Positions 26,429 through 35,641 are shown, numbered from the stretch's first letter. The stretch: 64,000 nucleotides of DNA from Mycolicibacterium sp. CBMA 247 (GCF_009729095.1 NZ_VTGX01000005.1:310001-374000); one strand, 5' to 3'. Notes: a model not told the origin generated them from the sequence alone. A program made the numbers and translations.

Positions 26429-27072
26429 CCGACCACACTGATCCCCGCCTCCAGCCTCAGGCGCGATACATCCTGCCGTCGTTCATCGAGCACTCGAGCT
26501 TCGGCGTCAAGGAATCCAACCCGTACAACAAGCTGTTCGAAGAACGCATCATCTTCCTCGGCGTGCAGGTGGACGACGCATCGGCCAACGACATCATGGC
26601 CCAGCTGCTGGTGCTGGAGTCGATGGATCCCGACCGTGACATCACGATGTACATCAACTCGCCCGGTGGCTCGTTCACCTCGCTGATGGCGATCTACGAC
26701 ACCATGCAGTACGTGCGTGCCGACATCCAGACGGTGTGCCTGGGGCAGGCCGCCTCGGCCGCCGCGGTGCTGCTGGCCGCCGGCACCCCCGGTAAGCGTC
26801 TGGCGCTGCCCAACGCCCGCGTGCTGATCCATCAACCGTCGCTGTCCGGAGTGATCCAGGGCCAGTTCTCGGACCTGGAGATCCAGGCCGCCGAGATCGA
26901 GCGGATGCGCACCCTGATGGAATCCACGCTGGCCCGCCACACCGGTAAGGACCCGCAGGTGATCCGCAAGGACACGGACCGCGACAAGATCCTCACCGCC
27001 GCCGAGGCCAAGGACTACGGGATCATCGACACGGTCCTGGAGTACCGCAAGCTGTCCGCCCAGAGCGGCTAG
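26425..27072 (+). CDS. clpP2: ATP-dependent Clp protease proteolytic subunit 2
   Basis: A 215-residue partner of ClpP1. Its triad is Ser111, His136 and Asp187, one residue higher than in the M. tuberculosis protein. Conserved segments are INSPGGSFTSLMAIYDTM, GQAASAAAVLLAAG and LIHQPSLSG. ClpP2 forms the ring that docks the ATPase ClpX or ClpC1. The ATG overlaps the clpP1 stop (ATGA), which ensures balanced synthesis of the two subunits. A hairpin at 27103-27137 follows, so the pair is probably transcribed apart from clpX. Confidence 0.97.
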   Translation: MTDHTDPRLQPQARYILPSFIEHSSFGVKESNPYNKLFEERIIFLGVQVDDASANDIMAQLLVLESMDPDRDITMYINSPGGSFTSLMAIYDTMQYVRADIQTVCLGQAASAAAVLLAAGTPGKRLALPNARVLIHQPSLSGVIQGQFSDLEIQAAEIERMRTLMESTLARHTGKDPQVIRKDTDRDKILTAAEAKDYGIIDTVLEYRKLSAQSG

Positions 27073-27102
27073 CACTCGAAGGCAACTCCCAGCCCGATGA
27101 CA

Positions 27103-27137
27103 CACGCCCTGCCCGGTCACCTCCGGTGCGGGGCGTG
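27103..27137 (+). terminator. Hairpin after clpP2
   Basis: CACGCCC at 27103-27109 pairs with GGGCGTG at 27131-27137, with partial inner pairing. It has no T-tract. It lies 31 bases after the clpP2 stop. Confidence 0.4.
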
Positions 27138-27467
27138 CGTCGTTGTGGGGGATGGTGGAAACCTCGCTGACCTGCGCTTGCGTGGGCGCCCGGTATCCTC
27201 GACGACGGCGAATGCACGTACTGACGGCGTCGCCCGGCTATTCGTCCTCGCTCCGCAACGACACGCCAAGGTCACAGTCAGCGTGCCGACCGGTGACGAA
27301 CCGCCGGGAGAGATATGTTCTCCTGCACACGAACAAATACCACCGGAGCGATTCGGCCTTATCGGTCGCACCGCAACGGAACGAACGGGTAGCGTCGGGT
27401 TTACGCCCGATGTGACCCAGCAAGTGGCGTTACGACCGACTGCAAACAGGAAGTAGGACCCCCCCAC
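27138..27467. other. Intergenic region before clpX
   Basis: About 330 bases with no convincing gene; short open frames here lack a ribosome binding site and normal codon use. Visible signals are an imperfect inverted repeat GGAGA-N7-TCTCC near 27308-27324, and a stem TCGGG-N6-CCCGA in the last 80 bases before clpX. I see no repeat or relic. Confidence 0.5.
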
Positions 27468-28748
27468 ATGGCGCGCATTGGAGACGGCGGTGACCTGCTG
27501 AAGTGCTCGTTCTGCGGCAAGAGTCAGAAGCAGGTCAAAAAGCTCATTGCCGGTCCGGGCGTGTACATCTGCGACGAGTGCATCGATCTGTGCAACGAGA
27601 TCATCGAGGAGGAACTCGCCGACGCTGACGACGTCAAGCTCGACGAGCTGCCCAAACCCGTGGAGATCCGAGACTTCCTCGAGGGCTACGTCATCGGTCA
27701 GGACACTGCGAAACGCACGCTGGCCGTGGCCGTCTACAACCACTACAAGCGCATCCAGGCCCAGGAGAAGGCCCGCGATTCGCGCTCCGAGCCGGTCGAG
27801 CTGACCAAGTCCAACATCCTGATGCTGGGCCCCACCGGCTGCGGTAAGACCTACCTGGCCCAGACCCTGGCCAAGATGCTCAACGTGCCGTTCGCTATTG
27901 CGGATGCGACGGCGCTGACCGAGGCCGGCTACGTGGGCGAGGATGTCGAGAACATTCTGCTCAAGCTGATTCAGGCCGCCGACTACGACGTCAAGCGCGC
28001 CGAGACCGGCATCATCTACATCGACGAGGTCGACAAGATCGCCCGCAAGAGCGAGAACCCGTCGATCACCCGGGATGTCTCCGGTGAGGGTGTGCAGCAG
28101 GCGCTGCTGAAGATCCTGGAAGGCACCCAGGCCTCAGTCCCGCCGCAGGGTGGCCGTAAGCATCCGCATCAGGAGTTCATCCAGATCGACACGACCAACG
28201 TGCTGTTCATCGTGGCGGGCGCGTTCGCGGGGCTGGAGAAGATCGTCTCCGACCGGGTCGGCAAGCGCGGCTTGGGCTTCGGTGCCGAGGTGCGGTCGAA
28301 GGCCGAGATCGACACCCAGGACCACTTCGCCGAGGTGATGCCCGAGGACCTGATCAAGTTCGGTCTGATCCCTGAGTTCATCGGCCGTCTGCCGGTGGTG
28401 GCCTCGGTGACCAACCTGGACAAGGAATCCCTGGTCAAGATCCTCTCCGAGCCGAAGAACGCACTGGTCAAGCAGTACGTCCGGCTGTTCGAGATGGACG
28501 GCGTCGAGCTGGAGTTCGACGACGACGCGTTGGACGCGATCGCCGACCAGGCCATCCATCGCGGTACCGGTGCCCGCGGCCTGCGCGCCATCATGGAGGA
28601 AGTCCTGCTGCCGGTGATGTACGACATCCCCAGCCGTGACGACGTCGCCAAGGTGGTCGTCACCAAGGAGACAGTGCAGGACAACGTGCTGCCGACCATC
28701 GTGCCGCGCAAGCCGTCTCGTTCGGAGCGTCGCGACAAGAGCGCCTAG
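27468..28748 (+). CDS. clpX: ATP-dependent Clp protease ATP-binding subunit ClpX
   Basis: A 426-residue AAA+ unfoldase. The N-terminal zinc-binding domain has Cys13, Cys16, Cys35 and Cys38. Walker A is GPTGCGKT at residues 121-128, the pore loop GYVGED follows, and Walker B is IIYIDEVDKI. The RKSENPSITRDVSGEGVQQALLK and GGRKHPHQEF segments are standard. It unfolds substrates and feeds them to ClpP1P2. The ATG at 27468 has AGGAAGTAGGA about nine bases upstream. A strong inverted repeat follows the stop and separates it from the convergent fdhD. Confidence 0.97.
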   Translation: MARIGDGGDLLKCSFCGKSQKQVKKLIAGPGVYICDECIDLCNEIIEEELADADDVKLDELPKPVEIRDFLEGYVIGQDTAKRTLAVAVYNHYKRIQAQEKARDSRSEPVELTKSNILMLGPTGCGKTYLAQTLAKMLNVPFAIADATALTEAGYVGEDVENILLKLIQAADYDVKRAETGIIYIDEVDKIARKSENPSITRDVSGEGVQQALLKILEGTQASVPPQGGRKHPHQEFIQIDTTNVLFIVAGAFAGLEKIVSDRVGKRGLGFGAEVRSKAEIDTQDHFAEVMPEDLIKFGLIPEFIGRLPVVASVTNLDKESLVKILSEPKNALVKQYVRLFEMDGVELEFDDDALDAIADQAIHRGTGARGLRAIMEEVLLPVMYDIPSRDDVAKVVVTKETVQDNVLPTIVPRKPSRSERRDKSA

Positions 28749-28766
28749 TCATCTGACGCCGAGTTT

Positions 28767-28809
28767 GCACTCAGGGTCGTGATCCCAGTCGGATCACGGC
28801 CCTGAGTGC
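28767..28809. terminator. Bidirectional hairpin between clpX and fdhD
   Basis: 19-base arms at 28767-28785 and 28791-28809 pair completely, with one G-T wobble, around a five-base loop. It lies between the convergent stops of clpX and fdhD and has no long T-tract, so it can serve both strands. Confidence 0.65.
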
Positions 28810-28822
28810 ATTCTCAAGGAGA

Positions 28823-29647
28823 TCAGCGGGTGATGCGGTCGGGGCGGGTGTAGACGTTCATCGAATCGCCCCGCAGGAAGGCCACCAGGGTCAGGCCGGA
28901 TTGGCTGGCCAGATCGACGGCCAGTGAGGACGGCGCCGAGACCGCGGCCAGGATCGGGATGCCTGCCATCACGGCCTTCTGGGTGAGCTCGAACGAGGCC
29001 CGGCCGCTGACCAGGAGAACCGTGGCGGTCAACGGCATCCGGTTGTGCTCCAACGCCCAGCCGATCACCTTGTCGACCGCGTTGTGCCTGCCGATGTCCT
29101 CGCGGACGACAAGCATGCTGCCGTCGACGGTGAACAGCGCCGCGGCGTGCAGGCCGCCGGTGCTGGCGAACACCTTCTGGGCATCGCGCAGCTGCGCCGG
29201 CATCGCCGAGAGCGCCGCGGCGGGAACTGTCGACGGATCATCGCCGGGGCAATGCTTGCTGCTCAACCGCACGGCCTCCAGTGAGGCCTTGCCGCACACC
29301 CCGCATGACGAGGTGGTGTAGAAGTTGCGGGTCACGTCAACCTCGGGCCGCGGCACATCAGGGGCCAGGGTGGCGTCGAGCACGTTGTAGGTGTTGACTC
29401 CGTCCTCCTCCGCACCCCGGCAGTAGCGCACGGACACCAGATCCTCCCGCTGCCGGATCAAGCCTTCGGTCAGCAGAAACCCCTGGGCTAATTCGACATC
29501 GGCGCCGGGGGTGCGCATCGTGACGGTGATGGGGGTGCCGTCGACCCGGATCTCCAGCGGTTCCTCGACCACCAGGGTTTCCGCGCGTGCTTCGGCCTTC
29601 GCGCCCGTGAGGTGATGGGCGCGACGGCGCGCCGTTACCCGCCCCAT
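28823..29647 (-). CDS. fdhD: Formate dehydrogenase accessory sulfurtransferase FdhD
   Basis: A 274-residue FdhD protein, which passes sulfur from a cysteine desulfurase to the molybdenum cofactor of formate dehydrogenase. The sulfur-carrying cysteine motif is CGVCG in TTSSCGVCGKASLE near residue 115. The C-terminal part has the conserved REDIGRHNAVDK and LVSGRASFELTQKA. The ATG shares one base with the stop of the fdhF gene (TAATG), so the two are translated together. This fits the chaperone-enzyme pairing of Rv2899c-Rv2900c, which lie elsewhere in M. tuberculosis. Confidence 0.94.
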   Translation of the reverse strand: MGRVTARRRAHHLTGAKAEARAETLVVEEPLEIRVDGTPITVTMRTPGADVELAQGFLLTEGLIRQREDLVSVRYCRGAEEDGVNTYNVLDATLAPDVPRPEVDVTRNFYTTSSCGVCGKASLEAVRLSSKHCPGDDPSTVPAAALSAMPAQLRDAQKVFASTGGLHAAALFTVDGSMLVVREDIGRHNAVDKVIGWALEHNRMPLTATVLLVSGRASFELTQKAVMAGIPILAAVSAPSSLAVDLASQSGLTLVAFLRGDSMNVYTRPDRITR

Positions 29648-31959
29648 TAGGGGACTTCCGTTTCGCGTGGCTGCAACCGGATGACGACGGCCTTGGACAC
29701 CGGCGTGTTGGATTTTGCGGCCGTATGGTCCAGCGGCACCAGCGGATTGGTCTCCGGGTAGTAAGCCGCGGCATTGCCGGCCGGCGTCGAGTACGGCACC
29801 AGCAGGAAGTCGTCGGCGCGGCGTTCCTGACCCTCGAATTCCGAAATCAGGTCGACGCGGTCGTTGGGCTTGAACCCCAGCCGCTCGATGTCGGCGGGGT
29901 TGACGAACACCACGCGGCGTCCGCCCTTGACCCCGCGGTAGCGGTCGTCCAGGCCGTAGATGGTGGTGTTGTACTGGTCGTGGCTGCGCAGGGTCTGCAG
30001 CACCAGCCGGCCCTCCGGCACCGGCACCCACTGCAGGGGGTTCACCGCGAAGTTGGCTTTGCCTGTGGTGGTGGGGAATTCGCGGGAATCCCGCGGTGGG
30101 TGGGGGAGCTGGAATCCGTCGGGCTGACGCACCTTGGTGTTGTAGTCCGCGCAGCCGGGGACCACCGCGGCGATCGCGTCGCGCACGGTGTCGTAGTCGG
30201 CGGCGAAGGTCTCCCACGGCACCGGATGGTCCGGGCCCAGCAGGGTGCGGGCGAGCTCACAGACGATGCCCACCTCGCTGCGCAGCTGATCGCTGGGCGG
30301 GTGCAGGCTGCCGCGCGACAGGTGCACCATCGACATCGAATCCTCAACCGACACTTGCTGCTTGTGCCCATCCGCGATGTCGCGGTCGGTGCGGCCGAGG
30401 GTGGGCAGGATCAGTGCGGTCTTGCCGTGTACCACGTGGCTGCGGTTGAGTTTCGTCGAAATCTGAACGGTCAGATCGCAACCGCGCAGCGCGGCCTCGG
30501 TGACCTCGGTGTCCGGGGTGGCCGAGACGAAGTTGCCGCCCATCCCGATGAACACACTGGCCCGGCCGTCGCGCATGGCGCGGATGGCGTCCACGGTGTC
30601 ATAGCCGTGCTTGCGGGGGCTGGCGATGCCGAAACGGGCGTCGAGCGCGGACAGGAACGCCTCGGGCATCTTCTCCCAGATACCCATCGTCCGGTCGCCC
30701 TGGACGTTGGAGTGGCCGCGCACCGGGCACACCCCGGCTCCGGGCTTTCCGATCATGCCGCGCAGCAGCAGCAGGTTGGTGGCCTCGCCGATGGTGGCCA
30801 CTGCGTGGTGGTGCTGGGTCAGCCCCATCGCCCAGCACACCACGGTGCGCTGGGAGGTGGCCAGCAGGTCGGCGACCCGCTGCAACTGGGCACCGTCGAC
30901 GCCGCTGGCCTCGGTGACGGTGTCGAGGTCGACGCCACGGGTCTGGGCCGCGTACTCGTCGTATCCGGCGCAGTGTGTGGCGATGAACTCTTGGTCGACC
31001 ACGGTGCCGGGGGTTCGGTCTTCGGCTTCCAGCAGCAGCCGGCCCAACCCGGCGAACAGTGCCATGTCCCCGCCGATGCGGATCTGCACGAACTCGTCGG
31101 CGATCGGGACGCCGTGCCCGACGACGCCATGCACCTTCTGCGGATCCTTGAACCGGATCAGCCCGGCCTCGGGCAGCGGGTTGATCGCAACGATCTTGGC
31201 GCCGTTGGCTTTCGCCTTCTCCAACACCGACAGCATGCGCGGATGGTTGGTGCCCGGATTCTGTCCGGCGATGAGGATGAGGTCGGCCTCAGTGACATCC
31301 TCGACGGTGACCGAGCCCTTGCCGATGCCGATCGACTCGGTCAGTGCGGTGCCCGAGGATTCGTGGCACATGTTGGAGCAGTCCGGCAGGTTGTTGGTGC
31401 CGTAGCTGCGGACCATCAGCTGATAGAGGAAGGCGGCCTCGTTGCTGGTGCGCCCGGAGGTATAGAACAGCGCCTCGTCGGGGGAGGCCAGCGCGTTGAG
31501 GTGTTCGGCGATCAACCGGTAGGCGTCGTCCCAGGAGATCGGCCGGTAGTGATCGTGGCCCGGGGCCAACACCATCGGATGGGTGAGCCGGCCCTGCTGG
31601 GACAGCCAGTACTCGGGCTTGGCATCGAGTTCGGCGATGCTGTGCTCGGCGAAGAATTCCGGTGTCACCACACGTTTGGTGGCTTCCTCCGCGACCGCCT
31701 TGGCTCCGTTCTCGCAGAACTCGGCCAGTTTGCGCCCGCCGTGCTCCTCGGGCCAGGCGCAACCCGGGCAGTCGAACCCGTGACGCTGGTTGAGCTGGGT
31801 GAGCGCGGCCGCCGTCCGCAGCGGCCCCATTTGCTCGAACCCGCGTTGCATCGACACCATGACGGCCTTGACGCCGGCGGCCTCATCTTTGCGTTCGGTG
31901 ATCACCGCGGCCCGCTCGTCGTAATCGGCCTTGTAGTCAGTGTCTTTGGCGCTGGCCAT
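29647..31959 (-). CDS. FdhF/YdeP-family molybdopterin oxidoreductase
   Basis: A 770-residue molybdopterin enzyme of the formate dehydrogenase H-like YdeP group. The N-terminus has GFDCPGCAWPEEHGG, with two of the family's conserved Cys, then SRTSNEAAFLYQLMVRSYG-like pterin-binding stretches, CSNMCHESSG near residue 200, and a C-terminal MopB domain with LRSHDQYNTTIYG. It is cytoplasmic, with no twin-arginine signal. True formate dehydrogenase activity is not established for the YdeP group, so the substrate is open. The -10 element TAGATT lies six bases before the ATG. mobA, for the cofactor, lies 5 kb away. Confidence 0.87.
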   Translation of the reverse strand: MASAKDTDYKADYDERAAVITERKDEAAGVKAVMVSMQRGFEQMGPLRTAAALTQLNQRHGFDCPGCAWPEEHGGRKLAEFCENGAKAVAEEATKRVVTPEFFAEHSIAELDAKPEYWLSQQGRLTHPMVLAPGHDHYRPISWDDAYRLIAEHLNALASPDEALFYTSGRTSNEAAFLYQLMVRSYGTNNLPDCSNMCHESSGTALTESIGIGKGSVTVEDVTEADLILIAGQNPGTNHPRMLSVLEKAKANGAKIVAINPLPEAGLIRFKDPQKVHGVVGHGVPIADEFVQIRIGGDMALFAGLGRLLLEAEDRTPGTVVDQEFIATHCAGYDEYAAQTRGVDLDTVTEASGVDGAQLQRVADLLATSQRTVVCWAMGLTQHHHAVATIGEATNLLLLRGMIGKPGAGVCPVRGHSNVQGDRTMGIWEKMPEAFLSALDARFGIASPRKHGYDTVDAIRAMRDGRASVFIGMGGNFVSATPDTEVTEAALRGCDLTVQISTKLNRSHVVHGKTALILPTLGRTDRDIADGHKQQVSVEDSMSMVHLSRGSLHPPSDQLRSEVGIVCELARTLLGPDHPVPWETFAADYDTVRDAIAAVVPGCADYNTKVRQPDGFQLPHPPRDSREFPTTTGKANFAVNPLQWVPVPEGRLVLQTLRSHDQYNTTIYGLDDRYRGVKGGRRVVFVNPADIERLGFKPNDRVDLISEFEGQERRADDFLLVPYSTPAGNAAAYYPETNPLVPLDHTAAKSNTPVSKAVVIRLQPRETEVP

Positions 31960-31965
31960 ACGTCC

Positions 31966-31971
31966 AATCTA
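31966..31971 (-). promoter_or_regulatory. -10 element TAGATT for leaderless fdhF-like mRNA
   Basis: TAGATT on the reverse strand, then GGACGT and the ATG at 31959. No Shine-Dalgarno is present. Confidence 0.5.
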
Positions 31972-32086
31972 GACGGGGGATGTTGCGGTGTCCTCGACCA
32001 AGCCGAGCGTGATGCGGTTTAAGTTGCGGCGCCCACCCCCGGGGCGAGACGGTGAGTTCGACAAGGTTGTGGTGGGTTGCACCGGC

Positions 32087-32329
32087 CTATCCGGGCTCTG
32101 CGGTGGGGGCCGGTTGGGCCTTGACCGGTGGCGTGGCAACAGGTGTCTCGGGTGCTGATGGCGAGGCGGATTTGGTCACGGTCTCGCCGAGTTGCATCGG
32201 TCCGGCGACGGGGACAGACATCTCGGTCGTGTGACCGGGCGTCGTCTGGAGGCCCAGCAGCGCCATGATTGCGGCAGCCGCCAAGCCTGCCGTACAGAAA
32301 AGATGTCTCGTTCTGGAACCCATACGCAT
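32087..32329 (-). CDS. Small secreted Pro/Ala-rich peptide
   Basis: An 80-residue putative exported peptide. MRMGSRTRHLFCTAGLAAAA is followed by IMALLGLQ, a basic start plus hydrophobic core like a signal peptide. The rest is rich in Pro, Ala, Thr and Val (SPSAPETPVATPPVKAQPAP), with no Cys and a disordered look. I do not recognise it. Two in-frame ATGs exist (32329 and 32323), and an AGAGG lies about nine bases before the first. The alternative reading on the forward strand looks less like a protein. It is divergent from the PfkB gene, with a palindrome between them. Confidence 0.45.
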   Translation of the reverse strand: MRMGSRTRHLFCTAGLAAAAIMALLGLQTTPGHTTEMSVPVAGPMQLGETVTKSASPSAPETPVATPPVKAQPAPTAEPG

Positions 32330-32349
32330 TTGGGGATACCTCTCGTCAT

Positions 32350-32376
32350 CACATCGATCACTTACGTGATGTGAAA
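32350..32376. promoter_or_regulatory. Operator-like palindrome in a divergent promoter region
   Basis: ATCAC (32357-32361), TTAC, GTGAT (32366-32370) form a 14-base inverted repeat, nested in a wider CACATC/GATGTG-type symmetry. It lies between the small secreted gene (reverse) and the PfkB gene (forward). The regulator is unknown. Confidence 0.35.
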
Positions 32377-32498
32377 TGCAGAATCGGCGAGCGGCATTCC
32401 ATGTGTGACTATGTGATCTAGCGCGCATTTCGAACGCCGGCGAGCGATCGAGCGAGGCCCGAGAGTGTGACGATTGCCCTGACCGGGAGACTTCATCC

Positions 32499-33350
32499 AT
32501 GCCACGAGATTTCGTCCCTGGGGTAACCGTGCTGGGCAATCTGGCGATCGACGTCATCGACGGCGCGGCGCCGAGTCCCGGCGGCTGTGCCTCGTTCGCC
32601 GGGGTGGCGCTGCAGGCCGCAGGCGCGGCCGGGCGGATCGTGGCGATGGGTGCCCGCGGTGACCATGATCTGTTCGATCCGCTGCTGGCCCGGTTCGGGT
32701 CGATGGTGCGCGTCCTGAGTGCCGACGCGACGAGCGCGTTCCGGCTCGACTACGACGACACCGACCACCGCCATCTGTCCGTCGAGGCGATCGGCCCGGT
32801 GTGGAGCCCGGCCGATATCGCCGTGGCCGACCCCGACACCACCTGGGTGCACCTCGCACCCCTGCTGCGTACCGACTTTCCCGGCGCTGCGCTGGCTGCC
32901 CTCAAGACCCGCGGTCACCGGATCTCGTATGACGGGCAGGGGCTGGTGCGCGCCGACCGGCTCGGCCCGCTGGTCGAGGACCAGCACTATCCGGCCGATG
33001 TACTGAGGTATGTCGACATCCTCAAACTCGCCGAGGATGAGGCGGCCGTGGTGGCCGGGGGTTCGTTCGATGCGGCCGCGGCCGAGCGACTCGGCGTGCC
33101 CGAGATCCTGGTGACCTATGGATCCGAGGGCTGTGACATCTACCGGCAGGGCAGCAGTGTCGTGCGGGTTCCGGCGGCCTGGCGCGTGCTGGGGGTGCAG
33201 ACCACCGGGGCCGGGGACATGTTCACCACCTGCTACGTGGCGCGCCGCGCTGCCGGGGTAGACCCGCTGGCGGCCGCCGAATTCGCCAGTGATGTCGTTG
33301 CCGGTCAGTTGGACACCCGGGTTCACGCGGGGGCACCGGACCCCGCGTAA
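32499..33350 (+). CDS. PfkB-family carbohydrate kinase
   Basis: A 283-residue ribokinase-fold sugar kinase. It has the N-terminal VTVLGNLAIDVIDG, a Gly-rich GGCASFAGVALQAAGAAGR in place of the usual GGxxxN motif, and the C-terminal anion hole with catalytic Asp in TTGAGDMFTT. ATP-dependent phosphorylation of a sugar or nucleoside is expected, but the substrate cannot be read. The second PfkB signature is intact. ATG 32499 has GGGAGA about eight bases upstream. It stands alone, followed by a hairpin at 33388-33413. Confidence 0.85.
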   Translation: MPRDFVPGVTVLGNLAIDVIDGAAPSPGGCASFAGVALQAAGAAGRIVAMGARGDHDLFDPLLARFGSMVRVLSADATSAFRLDYDDTDHRHLSVEAIGPVWSPADIAVADPDTTWVHLAPLLRTDFPGAALAALKTRGHRISYDGQGLVRADRLGPLVEDQHYPADVLRYVDILKLAEDEAAVVAGGSFDAAAAERLGVPEILVTYGSEGCDIYRQGSSVVRVPAAWRVLGVQTTGAGDMFTTCYVARRAAGVDPLAAAEFASDVVAGQLDTRVHAGAPDPA

Positions 33351-33387
33351 GCGAGGTTTACACTCGACAGGTGTCAAGTCTGTGCTT

Positions 33388-33413
33388 GCCGGTGCTAGCG
33401 GAGAGCTACCGGC
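33388..33413 (+). terminator. Hairpin terminator after the PfkB kinase gene
   Basis: GCCGGTGCT (33388-33396) pairs with AGC-T-ACCGGC (33404-33413), with one bulged T, and CTTTTCCTT follows seven bases later. It lies 38 bases after the stop. Confidence 0.45.
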
Positions 33414-33685
33414 CAGTAGCCTTTTCCTTAGAGAATGACATTCTCCTGAACGTGACGAAAACCACAGTTTTGTCTCAAGCGGGGCTTCTTCACGTCAGTG
33501 AACAGCATCTTCGGCGTGAGTTCACCCGCGTGTCGGGGGACAACGCGGTGAAGTGCAGCCTAAGAGCAGTGCAATAATCGGTACTGGTAGTGACATCAAA
33601 ATTCGGTGGACGTTTGATCCGGCGGCGCGTCACGTGACAGCGGCCCGGAAAGACGTGGTCAAAGAACGTGTGAAAGGCGGTAGCC
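33414..33685. other. Upstream region of korA
   Basis: About 270 bases without a gene that I can support. Two symmetric sites stand out: GAGAAT-GAC-ATTCTC at 33431-33445, and the self-complementary GTCACGTGAC at 33629-33638, which lies 47 bases before the korA start. Both could be regulator sites; neither matches a regulator I know well. Confidence 0.45.
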
Positions 33686-35641
33686 GTGGGTGAGAACGGC
33701 AACGGCAATGGCGCCGCGCCGCGGCAAAAGCTCGAGAAGGTCGTCATCCGCTTCGCCGGCGACTCCGGCGACGGTATGCAGCTGACCGGTGACCGCTTCA
33801 CTTCCGAAGCTGCACTGTTCGGCAACGACCTGGCGACCCAGCCGAATTACCCGGCCGAGATCCGCGCGCCACAGGGCACCCTGCCCGGTGTGTCGTCGTT
33901 CCAGATCCAGATCGCCGACTACGACATCCTCACCGCCGGTGACCGTCCCGATGTGCTCGTGGCGATGAACCCGGCCGCGCTGAAGGCCAACGTGTCGGAC
34001 CTGCCCCGCGGCGGCCTGATCATCGCCAACTCAGATGAGTTCACCAAGCGCAACCTCGCCAAGGTCGGATACGACAACAATCCGCTAGAGGACGACACGT
34101 TGTCCGACTACGTGGTGACGTCCGTCGCGATGACGACGCTGACCCTGGGCGCCGTCGAGGTGATCGGCGCCACCAAGAAGGACGGTCAGCGCGCCAAGAA
34201 TATGTTCGCCCTCGGCCTGCTGTCGTGGATGTACGGCCGCGAGCTCGAGCACAGTGAGGCGTTCATCCGGGAGAAGTTCGCCCGCAAGCCAGATGTGGCC
34301 GAGGCCAACGTCCTGGCGCTGAAGGCCGGCTGGAACTACGGCGAGACCACCGAGGCGTTCGCCACCACCTACGAGGTGTCGCCGGCCAAGCTCAAGTCGG
34401 GTGAATACCGTCAGATCTCGGGCAACACCGCGCTGGCCTACGGCATCGTGACTGCCGGCCACCTGGCCCAGATCCAGGTGGTGCTCGGCACCTACCCGAT
34501 CACCCCGGCTTCGGACATCCTCCATGAGCTGTCCAAGCACAAGAACTTCAACGTCCTGACGTTCCAGGCCGAGGACGAGATCGCCGGCATCGGCGCGGCC
34601 ATCGGTGCGTCCTACGGCGGCGCGCTGGGCGTGACCAGCACCTCGGGCCCCGGCGTCTCGCTCAAGTCCGAGGCGATCGGCCTGGCCGTCATGACCGAGC
34701 TGCCGCTGATCATCATCGACGTGCAGCGTGGTGGCCCGTCTACCGGTCTGCCGACCAAGACCGAGCAGGCCGACCTACTGCAGGCGCTGTTCGGCCGCAA
34801 CGGTGAGTCGCCGGTCGCGATCCTGGCACCGAAATCACCGTCGGACTGCTTCGACATCGCCGTGGAGGCCGCGCGCGTCGCGGTCGACTATCACACCCCG
34901 GTCATCATCCTGTCCGACGGTGCGGTGGCCAACGGCTCTGAGCCCTGGCAGATCCCGGATATCAGCACCTACGCGCCGATCGAGCACAAGTTCGCCAAGT
35001 CGGGCGAGCCGTTCGCCCCGTACGCACGCGATCCCGAGACCCTGGCCCGCCAGTTCGCGGTGCCCGGCACCCCGGGTCTTGAGCACCGGATCGGCGGCCT
35101 GGAAGCCGCCAACGGTTCGGGCAACATCTCGTACGAGCCGAAGAACCACGACCTCATGGTGCGGTTGCGCCAGGAGAAGATCGCCGGCATCGCGGTGCCG
35201 GATCTGGAGGTCGAAGACCCCACCGGCGACGCCGAACTGCTGATGCTGGGCTGGGGTAGCAGCTACGGCCCGATCGGCGAAGCCTGCCGGCGGGCCCGGC
35301 GCAAGGGCATCAACGTGGCCCAGGCCCATCTGCGCCACCTCAACCCCTTCCCGGCCAATCTCGGGGAGGTGCTGCGCCGCTACCCGAAGGTGGTGGTGCC
35401 CGAGATGAACCTCGGCCAGCTGGCGCTGCTGCTGCGCGGCAAGTACCTGGTCGACGTCCAGTCGGTGACCAAGGTGGAGGGCATGGCCTTCCTCGCCGAC
35501 GAGGTCGAAGGCATCATCGACGCGGCCCTGGACGGCACGCTCGGTGAGAAGGAAAACGACAAGGCCAAATTCGCCCGGTTGGCGGCGGCCACCATTGAGG
35601 CTGAAGCATCTGAGGCGAGCGGTGTGGGAGCGAACGCATGA
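33686..35641 (+). CDS. korA: 2-oxoglutarate:ferredoxin oxidoreductase subunit alpha
   Basis: A 651-residue alpha (gamma-alpha fused) subunit of the anaerobic-type ketoglutarate oxidoreductase, which makes succinyl-CoA while reducing ferredoxin. The N-terminal gamma domain starts KVVIRFAGDSGDGMQLTGDR. The pyrimidine-binding alpha domain has AEDEIAGIGAAIGASYGGALGVTSTSGPG and a C-terminal transketolase-like domain. In mycobacteria this CoA-dependent enzyme supports the TCA cycle under carbon dioxide-rich or beta-oxidation conditions. The GTG start has AAAGGCGG five bases before it. The stop overlaps korB by four bases. Confidence 0.95.
   Translation: MGENGNGNGAAPRQKLEKVVIRFAGDSGDGMQLTGDRFTSEAALFGNDLATQPNYPAEIRAPQGTLPGVSSFQIQIADYDILTAGDRPDVLVAMNPAALKANVSDLPRGGLIIANSDEFTKRNLAKVGYDNNPLEDDTLSDYVVTSVAMTTLTLGAVEVIGATKKDGQRAKNMFALGLLSWMYGRELEHSEAFIREKFARKPDVAEANVLALKAGWNYGETTEAFATTYEVSPAKLKSGEYRQISGNTALAYGIVTAGHLAQIQVVLGTYPITPASDILHELSKHKNFNVLTFQAEDEIAGIGAAIGASYGGALGVTSTSGPGVSLKSEAIGLAVMTELPLIIIDVQRGGPSTGLPTKTEQADLLQALFGRNGESPVAILAPKSPSDCFDIAVEAARVAVDYHTPVIILSDGAVANGSEPWQIPDISTYAPIEHKFAKSGEPFAPYARDPETLARQFAVPGTPGLEHRIGGLEAANGSGNISYEPKNHDLMVRLRQEKIAGIAVPDLEVEDPTGDAELLMLGWGSSYGPIGEACRRARRKGINVAQAHLRHLNPFPANLGEVLRRYPKVVVPEMNLGQLALLLRGKYLVDVQSVTKVEGMAFLADEVEGIIDAALDGTLGEKENDKAKFARLAAATIEAEASEASGVGANA

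Noticed and set aside
27097..27456. Open frame of 119 codons between clpP2 and clpX
   Set aside because: It covers the clpP2 hairpin and the clpX promoter region and has no ribosome binding site or known motif.
33371..33577. Open frame of 68 codons upstream of korA
   Set aside because: It runs through the PfkB terminator hairpin and a palindrome and resembles regulatory DNA rather than coding DNA.
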